From Blastococcus sp. Marseille-P5729 (GTDB taxonomy: Bacteria > Actinomycetota > Actinomycetes > Mycobacteriales > Antricoccaceae), in assembly GCF_900292035.1 (NCBI RefSeq), contig NZ_OMPO01000001.1, positions 62,001 to 126,000 of the forward strand: 64,000 nucleotides of DNA, read 5' to 3'. The position numbers and the translations under genes were made by a program. The notes under the pieces were generated by a model. The model did no database searches. It was not told the origin of the DNA and saw only the letters and a program-made list of their open reading frames with translations. This document shows positions 41,457 through 50,341 of the stretch, piece after piece. How positions within the stretch are numbered: the first letter of the stretch is position 1; every line of letters starts with the position of its first letter.

Positions 41457-44400
41457 ATGCGCGAGGTCGACGGCGAGGTCATCCTCAGCGCGACCGACCT
41501 GACCCGGCACACGGCGTGCACGCACGCCACCACCCTTGAGCTGTCCTACCTGCGCGGCCGCGCGGCACTCGTGCCGGCGGGAGACGACCCAGACGTCGCG
41601 CTCATCGCCGCGAAGGGTGCGGAGCACGAGACCGCCGCATTCCACACCCTGGCGGCCGGTCGCACCTCGATCAGCATTCCGAGACGGCTGAGCGACCAGC
41701 GCGCGGAGGCGGCCACCGTATCGGCGATGCAGGACGGCGTCGAGGTCGTCTATCAGGCGGCGTTCGCCGGTGGCCGGTGGTCCGGTCGCGCCGACTTCCT
41801 GCTGCGGAACGAGACCCCGAGCAGGTGGGGGCCGTGGTCCTACGACGTGGCAGACACCAAGCTCGCGCGCACGCTCACGGTGCCCGCACTCATCCAGATG
41901 GCCGGTTACGCGGAGCGGCTGACCGAGCTGCAGGGTGTTCCGCCCCAGCAGCTCGTCGTCATCACCGGGGATGCAGCCGCGCATCCATGGCGGATGCTCG
42001 ACGTCGCCGCGTATGCCCGGCGACTGCGCCGATCACTCGAGCTGGCGGTCGAGCGGCAGCCGCGCACAGAGCCGGTGCCCAACGCCTACTGCCCGCAATG
42101 CAGGTGGCGGCAGCACTGCGAGGCCGAGTGGCTCGCGAACGACGACCTGTCGCAGGTCGCCGGGCTCCGGCGTGATCAGCGTCAAGCATTGATCGACCAC
42201 GGCGTCACGACCCTCCAGCAGCTCGCCGAGGCGAGGGAGGGCGACGTCGCCGGCGCCCTGAGCCAGGCCACCGAGCAGCGGCTGCGGCAGCAGGCACGGC
42301 TACAGGCCGCCGAGCGGGAGACCGGCGAGGCGACGTTCGAGCTGCTGGCGCCCGAACGCGGCCGCGGGCTCGGTTCGCTGCCCGCGCCACATCCCGGCGA
42401 CGTCTACCTCGACTTCGAGGGGGACCCGTGGGCCGACGGCGGGGAGGGCCGCGAGTACCTCGCCGGGCTGTGGGACCGGTCGGGCCACTTCACCGCCTAC
42501 TGGGCACACGACACCGACCAGGAGAAGCGGCTCACGGAGGAGCTGCTCGACGACCTGAGGGCGCGCCGCCGCGCCAACCCCGACATGCACGTCTACCACT
42601 ACGCGCCGTACGAGGTCGCCGCGCTCAAGCGGCTGACCGGACGGCACGCCACGCGTGAGATCGAGCTGGACCAGCTGCTGCGCGGCGAGGCCTTCGTGGA
42701 CCTGTATGCCGTTGTGCGAGGGGGTGTCCGGATCAGCAAGCCGTCGTACTCGATCAAGAAGCTGGAGGACTTCTACTGGCGTGACTCGCGCAGCGCCAGC
42801 GGCGCGGAGGTCGCCGACGCCGGCTCCTCGATCCTGGAGTACGAGCGCTGGCTGGACACCGGGGACCAGGCGATCCTGGATGCGATCGCCGCGTACAACC
42901 GCGACGACGTCCGCTCCACGCACGACCTGCACGCCTGGCTCGAGGACCGACGCGACGAGCTCCTGGCTGGGGGCGCCGAGCTGACGCGACCGCAGCCGGA
43001 GCAGCCGGCCCCGCCCAAGGACGACGAGCTAGCCGAGCAGCGGCTGGCCGACGAGCTGCTTGCCGCGGGACACCCCGTGCTCGCCGGGATGGTCGGGTGG
43101 CACCGGCGCGAGGAACGGCCAGAGTGGTGGGACTTCTTCCGTCTGGCGGACCTCCAAACCGACGAGCTGATCGACGATCGCGCAGCCATCGGAGCACCCG
43201 TGGGACCTGAGCTCGTCGGGGACGTCCTGTCCAAGACCGGACGGCGGACGTCGAGATCGTGGCGCTACCGGTTCCCGCCGCAGGAGTGCGCGTTCAACAT
43301 CGGCGACGGGGTACGGGACGTCGACACCAACGAGTCGATCGGGACCGTGCTGGCGATCGACGCCGAGGCGGGTGATCTCGTCGTCAAGCTGGGTGCGAAG
43401 AAGCAGCCAGGTAGTGCGCGCGGTTTCGGTGCCCCCGCGCCGATCAACACCAAGGAGCTGCGTGAGTCACTGCAACGGACCGGTCGGCGCGCACTCGACG
43501 GTGGAGACGACCTCGCGTTGCGATTGCTGGACCGGCGGGTGCCGCCGGCAACGGTGCTAGCGGGGCGTGACGGCGAGGACGACGCCGCCCGGCTGGCCCG
43601 GATCGGACTGGCGCTGGACGGCGAGGTGCTGGCCGTCCAGGGCCCTCCTGGCACGGGCAAGACCTACTGCGGAGCCGAGCTGATCCGACAGCTCGTGGCT
43701 GCCGGCCGACGAGTCGGGGTCGTCGCCGGCTCGCACGAGGTGATCCGGAACCTGCTCATCAAGACTGGGATTCCAGCGATGCACAAGATCGGCGGCGAAG
43801 ACCGGGCGACTGCGGCCGACAACGTCACGGTCGTCACCGACAACGGCCAGGTTGCCGCGGGGCTTGGCGACGGGTCCGTGAGACTCGCCGGCGGGACTGC
43901 CTGGCTGTGGTCTCGGCCGGAGATGGCTGGCCTCGTCGACGTGCTCGTCGTCGACGAGGCCGGGCAGTTCTCGCTCGCCAACGCCGCTGCCGTCGCACCC
44001 GCGGCGCGTTCGATGGTGCTGCTCGGGGATCCGCAGCAGCTGCGCCAGCCGACGAAGGCGCAACATCCGCACGGCGCGGGCGTGTCAGCGCTCGAGCATC
44101 TGATCGGTGAGCACGACACCATCCAGCCGGACGCCGGGGTGTTCCTCGCGACCACGTGGAGGATGCACCCTGCTGTGGCCGGTTTCGTGTCGGAGCTCTC
44201 TTACGACGGACGCCTGCGAGCCCACCCAGACCGCGCTGCGGTCTCGATCGACGCGCCCGGCCTCGGCGGCCCAGGGTTGTACTGGATGCCGGTGGAGCAC
44301 GCGCTGCGGTCAGCCCGTTCGCCCGAGGAAGCCGGGGAGATAGATCGGCTGATCGCCGCCCTGCTGACCGGTCGGTGGCACGATGGCGCCGAGCCGCGCG

Positions 44401-44759
44401 CCATTACCGAGAGCGACATACTGGTCGTCGCACCGTTCAACGCGCAGGTCGCCGAGCTGCGCAAGACCCTGCCCAGCGGCGTGAAGGTGGGCACCGTCGA
44501 CAAGTTCCAGGGACAGGAAGGTGCCGTGGTCATCTACTCCTTGACCGCGTCGTCGGCGGGCGATGCGCCCCGGGGAGTCGACTTCCTCTACGACGTCCAC
44601 CGGCTCAACGTGGCGGTCTCACGGGCGAAGGCCGCCGTCGTCGTGGTCGGGAGCCCGCTATTGCTCGACGCGGAGGTGCGCACGCCCGAGCAGCTGCGGG
44701 CGGTCAACGCCTTGTGCCGCTACGTCGAGGATGCTCACCGGATCCCCCACGACGGGTGA
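41457..44759 (+). CDS. TM0106-type RecB-like nuclease fused to SF1 helicase
   Basis: An 1100-residue multidomain protein. The N-terminus is a RecB/Cas4-like nuclease (LTRHTACTHATTLEL, a later DVADTKLART and the Cys-rich YCPQCRWRQHCEAEW, which may hold a 4Fe-4S cluster with an upstream Cys). The middle has an RNase-H-like exonuclease (DVYLDFEGDPWADG, with YNRDDVRSTHDLH near its end). The C-terminus is a Dna2/Upf1-like SF1 helicase: Walker A VQGPPGTGKTYCG, Walker B VLVVDEAGQFS, and VDKFQGQEGAVVIYS and LNVAVSRAK motifs. GAGGAGG precedes the ATG. It is probably a DNA repair or end-processing enzyme; a defence role is possible. Confidence 0.9.
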   Translation: MREVDGEVILSATDLTRHTACTHATTLELSYLRGRAALVPAGDDPDVALIAAKGAEHETAAFHTLAAGRTSISIPRRLSDQRAEAATVSAMQDGVEVVYQAAFAGGRWSGRADFLLRNETPSRWGPWSYDVADTKLARTLTVPALIQMAGYAERLTELQGVPPQQLVVITGDAAAHPWRMLDVAAYARRLRRSLELAVERQPRTEPVPNAYCPQCRWRQHCEAEWLANDDLSQVAGLRRDQRQALIDHGVTTLQQLAEAREGDVAGALSQATEQRLRQQARLQAAERETGEATFELLAPERGRGLGSLPAPHPGDVYLDFEGDPWADGGEGREYLAGLWDRSGHFTAYWAHDTDQEKRLTEELLDDLRARRRANPDMHVYHYAPYEVAALKRLTGRHATREIELDQLLRGEAFVDLYAVVRGGVRISKPSYSIKKLEDFYWRDSRSASGAEVADAGSSILEYERWLDTGDQAILDAIAAYNRDDVRSTHDLHAWLEDRRDELLAGGAELTRPQPEQPAPPKDDELAEQRLADELLAAGHPVLAGMVGWHRREERPEWWDFFRLADLQTDELIDDRAAIGAPVGPELVGDVLSKTGRRTSRSWRYRFPPQECAFNIGDGVRDVDTNESIGTVLAIDAEAGDLVVKLGAKKQPGSARGFGAPAPINTKELRESLQRTGRRALDGGDDLALRLLDRRVPPATVLAGRDGEDDAARLARIGLALDGEVLAVQGPPGTGKTYCGAELIRQLVAAGRRVGVVAGSHEVIRNLLIKTGIPAMHKIGGEDRATAADNVTVVTDNGQVAAGLGDGSVRLAGGTAWLWSRPEMAGLVDVLVVDEAGQFSLANAAAVAPAARSMVLLGDPQQLRQPTKAQHPHGAGVSALEHLIGEHDTIQPDAGVFLATTWRMHPAVAGFVSELSYDGRLRAHPDRAAVSIDAPGLGGPGLYWMPVEHALRSARSPEEAGEIDRLIAALLTGRWHDGAEPRAITESDILVVAPFNAQVAELRKTLPSGVKVGTVDKFQGQEGAVVIYSLTASSAGDAPRGVDFLYDVHRLNVAVSRAKAAVVVVGSPLLLDAEVRTPEQLRAVNALCRYVEDAHRIPHDG

Positions 44760-44840
44760 GGCCGATCACCGGCTGCCCCGACGTATGGTCGGGAAGGTCC
44801 CGATACCGAGACCGCACCCGACCGTTCTGGAGACGACGAC

Positions 44841-45704
44841 GTGCCCGCGACTGACGACCGAGAGCCGTTGCCGACCGGCGATCCCGAGGAGCACGGTGGA
44901 GTGGACGAGTCCACCGCAATCGTGGGCAAGAACGCCGACGAGCGATCCGCGCAGCGGCGCCGTCAGCGGTCCAAGGCGCCCGGCAACAAGCGCAGGATGT
45001 TCACGCTGACACAGCTGCTGATCGCGGTAGGGGGAACGCTCGCGCTCGCCGGGATCGCCATCGCCGCGATCATCGCCAACTACGAGGGGCGGCTAGAGAA
45101 GGCTGCTGCCGGTAGTGGCGCCGCAGTCTCCACCGACGACATCCAGGCGCAACCCGCGATCGATCTGGCCCGGAACCAGCCGGGTGATCCCCTCGCGCTC
45201 GGCGAGGACGACGCTCCGGTCGTGCTCGTGGAGTACAGCGACTATCGGTGTCCCTACTGTGCGCTGTGGGCTCGCGACGTCAAGCCCGAGCTGATGACGT
45301 ACGTCGAGGACGGAACCCTCAGGATCGAGCACCACGACCTGCCGATCTTCGGTCAGGAGTCCGTGCTGGCCGCGATCGCGGGTCGGGCAGCCGGGAACCA
45401 GGGCATGTTCTGGGAGTTCTACGACGCGCTGCATGCGGACGCGCCTACCCAGGGCCACCCCTCGCTGCCCAAGGACGTGCTGCTGCAGTACGCCGACGAG
45501 ATCGGCATCCCGGACATGGCGCAGTTCGAGGCCGACATGAACGACCCCGCGCTCCAGCAGGCGGTCATGGACGAGGCCCAGAAGGCCATCGAGCTCGGCG
45601 CCTCCAGCACTCCGTTGTTCCTCGTCAACGGAGAGCCGATCGTCGGTGCGCAACCAGCCGAAGTGTTCACCGAGAAGATCGAGCAGTACGCGGACGACGA
45701 GTAG
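44841..45704 (+). CDS. DsbA-family thioredoxin-fold protein, membrane anchored
   Basis: A 287-residue protein with a basic cytoplasmic tail (residues 1-53), one membrane helix (about 56-80) and an extracellular DsbA-like domain. The active site is C137-PYC140 in EYSDYRCPYCALWARD; the cis-Pro loop is in SSTPLFLVNG. It probably oxidises or isomerises disulfides of exported proteins. The next gene, 3 nt away, encodes CcdA, which would supply electrons, so the pair forms a reductive thiol pathway. The start is GTG. Confidence 0.9.
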   Translation: MPATDDREPLPTGDPEEHGGVDESTAIVGKNADERSAQRRRQRSKAPGNKRRMFTLTQLLIAVGGTLALAGIAIAAIIANYEGRLEKAAAGSGAAVSTDDIQAQPAIDLARNQPGDPLALGEDDAPVVLVEYSDYRCPYCALWARDVKPELMTYVEDGTLRIEHHDLPIFGQESVLAAIAGRAAGNQGMFWEFYDALHADAPTQGHPSLPKDVLLQYADEIGIPDMAQFEADMNDPALQQAVMDEAQKAIELGASSTPLFLVNGEPIVGAQPAEVFTEKIEQYADDE

Positions 45705-45707
45705 CCC

Positions 45708-46541
45708 GTGGACATCGGCCTGATCGGAGCCTTCCTCGGCGGCATCCTCACACTGCTGAGCCCATGCTCCGCGGTCCTGCTGCCCGGCTTCTTCGCGTAC
45801 GCGTTCAGCACCACCTCGGCCTTGCTCGGCCGGACCCTCGTGTTCTACCTCGGCCTGCTCATCACGCTCGTTCCCATGGGCGTCGCGGCGTCCGCTCTCG
45901 GCTCGCTGGTCACCGAGCACCGCGCCGCCTTGGTCGCGGTCATGGCCGCACTGGTCATCGTCCTCGGCGCGATCCAGCTGCTCGGCATCAACATCCCGCT
46001 GCCCGGGCGCACCGTCTCGCACCGGCGCGACGCCCGGTCGACGGTCTCGGTGCTGATCCTGGGTGCCGTGTACGGCGTTGCCGGGGTGTGCTCGGGTCCC
46101 ATCCTCGGCTCGGTGCTCGCCGTCGCCGCGCTCGGCAGTAATGCGGTCTACGGAGGGATCATCCTGGCGATCTATGCCCTCGGGATGGCTGTACCCGTGT
46201 TCGTGCTGGCGCTGCTGTGGGACCGCTTCCAGCTGCAACGGCGAGCCTGGCTGCGGCCCCGGCCGGTGCAGATCGGCCCGATCAGCACGACCCGCACGGG
46301 AATCATCTCCGGCCTGCTGTTCATCGGCATCGGCGTCCTACTGCTGCTCACCGACGGCACCGGAAGCCTCGGCGGCGTCCTGCCGATCGAGACCCAGTTC
46401 GCACTCGAGGCGCGGCTGTCGCGATGGGCGTCGTCCATCCCGTCCTACGTCGGTGCCGCGCTGCTGGTCCTGATCGCGACCGCGATCGCGTTCGTCCTTG
46501 CCGGGCGACGACGCCCGGACCGGTCTGCAGACCCCGACTGA
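45708..46541 (+). CDS. ccdA: Cytochrome c biogenesis / thiol-disulfide transporter CcdA
   Basis: A 277-residue DsbD-like membrane protein that moves reducing equivalents from cytoplasmic thioredoxin across the membrane. Two conserved cysteines are visible: LTLLSPCSAVLLPGFFAYAF in helix 1 and YGVAGVCSGPILGSVLAV in helix 4. About seven helices are predicted, with an extra C-terminal pair. It follows the DsbA-like gene by 3 nt. GTG start. No resB/resC or cytochrome c genes are here, so its partner is likely the DsbA-like protein. Confidence 0.88.
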   Translation: MDIGLIGAFLGGILTLLSPCSAVLLPGFFAYAFSTTSALLGRTLVFYLGLLITLVPMGVAASALGSLVTEHRAALVAVMAALVIVLGAIQLLGINIPLPGRTVSHRRDARSTVSVLILGAVYGVAGVCSGPILGSVLAVAALGSNAVYGGIILAIYALGMAVPVFVLALLWDRFQLQRRAWLRPRPVQIGPISTTRTGIISGLLFIGIGVLLLLTDGTGSLGGVLPIETQFALEARLSRWASSIPSYVGAALLVLIATAIAFVLAGRRRPDRSADPD

Positions 46542-46555
46542 CCAGCCGGATTTGG

Positions 46556-46561
46556 TAGCCT
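46556..46561 (+). promoter_or_regulatory. -10 element of a leaderless promoter (hydrolase)
   Basis: TAGCCT ends 7 nt before the ATG at 46569 with no ribosome binding site between; identical to the hexamer before the UbiA gene. Confidence 0.5.
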
Positions 46562-46568
46562 CACGCCC

Positions 46569-47396
46569 ATGTCACCGAGGCGGAGAATCGTCGTCTCCGC
46601 CCTCGCGATCGCCGCAGTAGGAGTAGTCGTCGTGGGCCTGCTCTCGACCTTCCAGCGCTCGTTGATCTATCTGCCGGACACCTCCACCCCACGGCCGGCC
46701 GGCGACGTGATCGCTGGGGCTGAGGACATCACGCTGCACACCGAGGACGGCCTCGACCTCGACGCGTGGCTCGTGCCGCCGTCCGCCGGAGCAGACCGCG
46801 ACATGGCGGTCCTCTATCTGCCCGGCAACGGTGGTAATCGAGAGGGCCGCGCGGGTATCGCACAACTGCTGTCCGAGCGTGGATTTACCGTGCTGATGGT
46901 GGATTACCGCGGCTACGGCGGCAACCCAGGAAGCCCATCGGAAGAAGGCACCGGCCTGGACGCCCTCGCCGCGATCCAGGCGCTCGATGAGGCGGGTTTC
47001 CCACTACACCAGGTGATCTACTTCGGAGAGTCGATCGGGACTGGGGTCGCCGCACGGCTGCAGACCGTCGCGGAGCCCGCCGGCGTAGTGCTGCGCTCGC
47101 CGTTCACCGATCTGGCTGCGGTCGCGTCACGTCAGGTCTTCGGGCTTCCGGTGGGGTGGCTGCTGAAGGACCGGTACCCGGTCGTCGAGGACCTCTCCAG
47201 GACCGACGTCCCGGTCACCGTGATCTACGGCGACGACGACACGATCGTCCCAGCCGCCTTGAGCGAGGAGGTGGCCGCGTCGGCGCCGAATCTGGTCGAG
47301 AAGCTCGAGGTCGCCGGCAACCACAACGACGCCGTCATGTTCGGGGCCGAGGTAGCCGACGCCGTCGTCCGGCTGGCCGAGAAGGTCGCCCCGTAG
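46569..47396 (+). CDS. Alpha/beta hydrolase, Bem46/ABHD13-like
   Basis: A 275-residue protein with an N-terminal membrane anchor (IVVSALAIAAVGVVVVGLLS) and an extracellular hydrolase domain. The oxyanion region is VLYLPGNGGNREGR, followed by MVDYRGYGGNPGSPSEEG, the nucleophile IYFGESIGTGVAARL, the acid in YGDDDTIVP and the His in VAGNHNDAVMFG. All three triad residues are present. The family role is not settled (esterase or depalmitoylase). Confidence 0.88.
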   Translation: MSPRRRIVVSALAIAAVGVVVVGLLSTFQRSLIYLPDTSTPRPAGDVIAGAEDITLHTEDGLDLDAWLVPPSAGADRDMAVLYLPGNGGNREGRAGIAQLLSERGFTVLMVDYRGYGGNPGSPSEEGTGLDALAAIQALDEAGFPLHQVIYFGESIGTGVAARLQTVAEPAGVVLRSPFTDLAAVASRQVFGLPVGWLLKDRYPVVEDLSRTDVPVTVIYGDDDTIVPAALSEEVAASAPNLVEKLEVAGNHNDAVMFGAEVADAVVRLAEKVAP

Positions 47397-47399
47397 CCA

Positions 47400-47621
47400 T
47401 CACCAGGAGAGCTCGATCTCCAGCTCGGACTCCTCGCCCCGCTCGATCTCGACCTTCATCTTCACGCGCTCGGGGATGTCGACCCGCACTGTCTTGTTGT
47501 TCTGCACGAACGAGACCTCGTTGTGTCGCGCGATCGCGTCCGCGAGCTCCCGCAGCTTCTGGGCCGCTTCCTCACGGGTCAGCTCGGTCTCGGTCTCATG
47601 TTCGAAAAGCTCGTCACCCAT
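47400..47621 (-). CDS. Amphi-Trp domain protein
   Basis: A 73-residue protein consisting only of an amphi-Trp domain: LTREEAAQKLRELADAIARH, then VRVDIPERVKMKVEIERG and the end EIELSW with the C-terminal Trp. The function of the family is unknown. GAGTAGGGC is the nearest upstream purine-rich site. It stands alone between convergent and divergent neighbours. Confidence 0.85.
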   Translation of the reverse strand: MGDELFEHETETELTREEAAQKLRELADAIARHNEVSFVQNNKTVRVDIPERVKMKVEIERGEESELEIELSW

Positions 47622-47675
47622 GGGCCCTACTCAAGTGCAAAGATGACTGCGTCGTCAACTGAAGGGCCCGTATTC

Positions 47676-48881
47676 ATGGACATCAGCACCGACCCGCACC
47701 TCGAGGCCTTCCGTTCCGAGGTTGCCGAGTTTCTGGATACCGCCCCGACCGAGGCCATCCGCGAGGCCGGACGCCGCACCACGAGCGTCTTCCCACCCTT
47801 CGACGAGACCATCGAGTGGCAACGGATCCTCAACGAGAAGGGCTGGGCGGCACCGGGCTGGCCGCAGGAGCACGGGGGTACCGGGTGGAGCCTGCAGCAG
47901 CGGTACGTCTTCAGCGAGGAGTACGCGCGGCGGGACCTTCCTCCGCTGCTGCCCAACGGGTTGAAGATGATCGGTCCGCTACTGATCGACAAGGGCAGTG
48001 AGGAGCAGCGCGAGCGATATCTGCCCGGCATCCTCTCGGGGGCGGACTACTGGGCGCAGGGCTACTCCGAGCCTGGGTCGGGCTCAGACCTCGCGTCCTT
48101 GCGCTGCTCCGCAGTGCCCGACGGCGATGACTACATCATCAACGGCTCGAAGATCTGGACCACGCTCGCGCATCGCGCGAACCGCATGTTCATGCTCGTG
48201 CGGACTAGCACGTCGGGTCCGAAGCAGGGCGGCATCACCTTTCTGCTGCTGGACCGGCTCGACTACGAGGGCATCGAGATCAGGCCGATCGTGAACCTGA
48301 CCGGCGAGCAGGAGCAGTGCGAGGTGTTCTTCAACGACGTCCGGGTGCCCCAGTCCGGACGGGTTGGTGAGGAGAACGACGGCTGGGCGATCTCCAAGCA
48401 CCTGCTGACCTACGAGCGCGGCAGCTCGGTGCAGTCTCCGGGGATGCGCCGCCAGATCGAGCACATCCGTGCCGCCGCCGCGAGGGCCTTGTCGCCGTAC
48501 GGGGGAGCGCTCGCCGACGATCCGGTGTTTCAGCGTGACCTGGGGGAGCTTGCGGCGGACGTCGCGTCCTTGGAGCACATGGAGAAGCTCAGCCTCAGCG
48601 GACATCCGATGGCCAAGGACATCGCGGCGCCGTCGATGGGCAAGACGACCTCGAGCGAGCTGACCCAGCGCATCACGGTGCTGATGACCCGGGTCTCGGG
48701 CGTGGCCGCGTTGCCCCAGCAGCTTGATGCCCTCGAGGTCGGCTCGGGAGTGGACCCGCTCGGCTCGGAGTTCGATTTGACGTCGATGCCGTGGTATCTC
48801 AACAGCCGCGCGACGAGCATCTATGCCGGCACCAACGAGGTGCAGCGCGACCTGATCGCTCGTACCCTGACCCGCCGCTGA
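47676..48881 (+). CDS. Acyl-CoA dehydrogenase
   Basis: A 401-residue FAD enzyme for alpha,beta-dehydrogenation of acyl-CoA. Signatures: GWPQEHGGTGWSLQQRYVF, the FAD/substrate segment AQGYSEPGSGSDLASLRCSA, IINGSKIWTTLAHRANRMF, and the C-terminal SIYAGTNEVQRDLIARTL. Start at 47676 (MDISTDPHLEAFRSEV) is chosen by family; an ATG at 47643 would add 11 residues. It is 13 nt before a second acyl-CoA dehydrogenase gene, as in the paired alpha2-beta2 enzymes of steroid-degrading actinobacteria. Confidence 0.9.
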   Translation: MDISTDPHLEAFRSEVAEFLDTAPTEAIREAGRRTTSVFPPFDETIEWQRILNEKGWAAPGWPQEHGGTGWSLQQRYVFSEEYARRDLPPLLPNGLKMIGPLLIDKGSEEQRERYLPGILSGADYWAQGYSEPGSGSDLASLRCSAVPDGDDYIINGSKIWTTLAHRANRMFMLVRTSTSGPKQGGITFLLLDRLDYEGIEIRPIVNLTGEQEQCEVFFNDVRVPQSGRVGEENDGWAISKHLLTYERGSSVQSPGMRRQIEHIRAAAARALSPYGGALADDPVFQRDLGELAADVASLEHMEKLSLSGHPMAKDIAAPSMGKTTSSELTQRITVLMTRVSGVAALPQQLDALEVGSGVDPLGSEFDLTSMPWYLNSRATSIYAGTNEVQRDLIARTLTRR

Positions 48882-48894
48882 TCCGAGGACGACG

Positions 48895-50013
48895 ATGGAC
48901 TTCACCTATACCGGCGAGCAGGAGACTCTACGTGAGACGCTCCGACGCTATCTCGACAAGGCGTACGCGTTCGATCGGCGCCAGGGCCTGCTTCGCGAAG
49001 GCGCACCGTGGTCGGAGGCTGCCTGGACCCAGTTCGCGGAGCTGGGCCTGCTCGCTCTTCCCTTCGGCGAGGCGGACGGCGGCACCGACGGCACCATCAC
49101 CGACGTCGTCGCGGTCAGCGAGCTCTTCGGGTCGCATCTGACGATCGAGCCGTATCTCTCCAACGTCATGCTGGCGGGCCGAACCCTGGCAGCCGCGGGC
49201 GACGGCTGGACCGGCGCGCTCCTGGAGAGAATGATGAGCGGGCAGGCGCAGATCGCCTTCGCACATGAGGAGAAGCGCGGTACGCCGTCCGTCTCGCACG
49301 TCTCCACGACGGCCATGCGGGACGGCGCCGGCTACCGCCTCGCGGGGCAGAAGGAGCTGGTCCTGGCGGCCGAGCAGGCCGAGAGGCTCCTGGTGACGGC
49401 GCGCACCTCCGGTGCAGCGGGGGAGCGCACCGGGCTTGTCGTGGTGGCCGTCGACCCTGACGCTGACGGCGTGTCGATTCGGCCGTACCGGACCATCGAC
49501 GGACGGGCGGCGGCGTCCGTGCGGTTCGAGCAGGCGCCTGCCGAGCCGCTGCAGATCGCCGACGTCACAACCGTGCTGGACGACGTCCTCGCGCAGGCGA
49601 CCATCGCGCTCGCAGCGGAGTCGGTCGGCGCGATGGGCGCACTGCTTCGGACCACCGCGGAGTACGCGACCACCCGCCAGCAGTTCGGCGTTCCGATCGC
49701 CTCTTTTCAGGTGATCGCGCATCGCCTGGCAGACATGAAGATGGCGTACTCGAAGGCGAGAGCGACGTTGCTCTACACCACCGCCCTCGCGGAGGCGGGC
49801 CAGGCAACCGGGACCAACGTCTCGGTGCTGAAGGCGCAGGTCGGTCGGTGCGGCCGCGTGGTGGGTGAGCATGCCGTGCAGATCCATGGCGGGATCGGGA
49901 CCACCGATGAGCTGTCGGTCGGCCACTACCTGAAGCGGGTTCTGGCGATCGAGTCGATGCTGGGCGACACCGAGTTCCACCTGCGTTTGATCGGCGCTAC
50001 CGCGGGGATCTAG
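48895..50013 (+). CDS. Acyl-CoA dehydrogenase, second subunit type
   Basis: A 372-residue acyl-CoA dehydrogenase-fold protein, shorter and more divergent than its neighbour. Seen: LPFGEADGGTDGTITDVVAV, the flavin-contact region LVLAAEQAERLLVTA, ATTRQQFGVPIASFQVIAHR and HAVQIHGGIGTTDELSVGHY. Its mid-domain lacks the classical TEPxxGSD stretch, so it may be the non-catalytic partner in a heterotetramer with the preceding enzyme; this is inference. Its TAG stop shares CTAG with the convergent remnant. Confidence 0.88.
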   Translation: MDFTYTGEQETLRETLRRYLDKAYAFDRRQGLLREGAPWSEAAWTQFAELGLLALPFGEADGGTDGTITDVVAVSELFGSHLTIEPYLSNVMLAGRTLAAAGDGWTGALLERMMSGQAQIAFAHEEKRGTPSVSHVSTTAMRDGAGYRLAGQKELVLAAEQAERLLVTARTSGAAGERTGLVVVAVDPDADGVSIRPYRTIDGRAAASVRFEQAPAEPLQIADVTTVLDDVLAQATIALAAESVGAMGALLRTTAEYATTRQQFGVPIASFQVIAHRLADMKMAYSKARATLLYTTALAEAGQATGTNVSVLKAQVGRCGRVVGEHAVQIHGGIGTTDELSVGHYLKRVLAIESMLGDTEFHLRLIGATAGI

Positions 50014-50309
50014 TCGCCCGGTACATCCCAGTCGCGGATGACGTCGTCCGTGTCGGCGCCCGAGGGCCCGGGAGCACGCGCCGCCTCGGTGAAGTCGAGC
50101 ACCGGCGTGACGCAGGCGCCGGTGCCCGCGAAGTGGTCTGCCCGCTCGTCCCGGGCCCGGCTCGCGAAGATCTCGGCCAGCTGCTCGGGTCCGTAGCCCA
50201 GGCTCCTCGCTCCAGTCGACTTCGGCACTGCTCGCACGCCAGCCCAGGCCCGGGCGACGGCTGTGTGAAGGGGTTCACAATTCACCTCGCCGCTGGTTAG
50301 GTGAGGCAA
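50010..50309 (-). pseudogene. CoA-transferase family III (alpha-methylacyl-CoA racemase-like), C-terminal remnant
   Basis: Codes on the minus strand for EQLAEIFASRARDERADHFA, then GTGACVTPVLDFTEAARAP and a short end, which is the C-terminus of CaiB/BaiF-family racemases (the region of FAxxTRDEWxxxFxGTDACVxPVL). About 300 upstream residues are missing; the first 27 codons of the open frame (MPHLTSGEVNCEPLH) do not belong to the family. A racemase would fit the branched acyl-CoA pathway around it, so its loss is meaningful. Confidence 0.72.
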
Positions 50310-50341
50310 CGCGAGCTGACGATCGACTCGAAGGGGATCCG

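Noticed and set aside
41457-44759. A defence island around the nuclease-helicase
   Set aside because: Neighbours are MaoC, SRPBCC, DsbA and CcdA genes; nothing else suggests defence.
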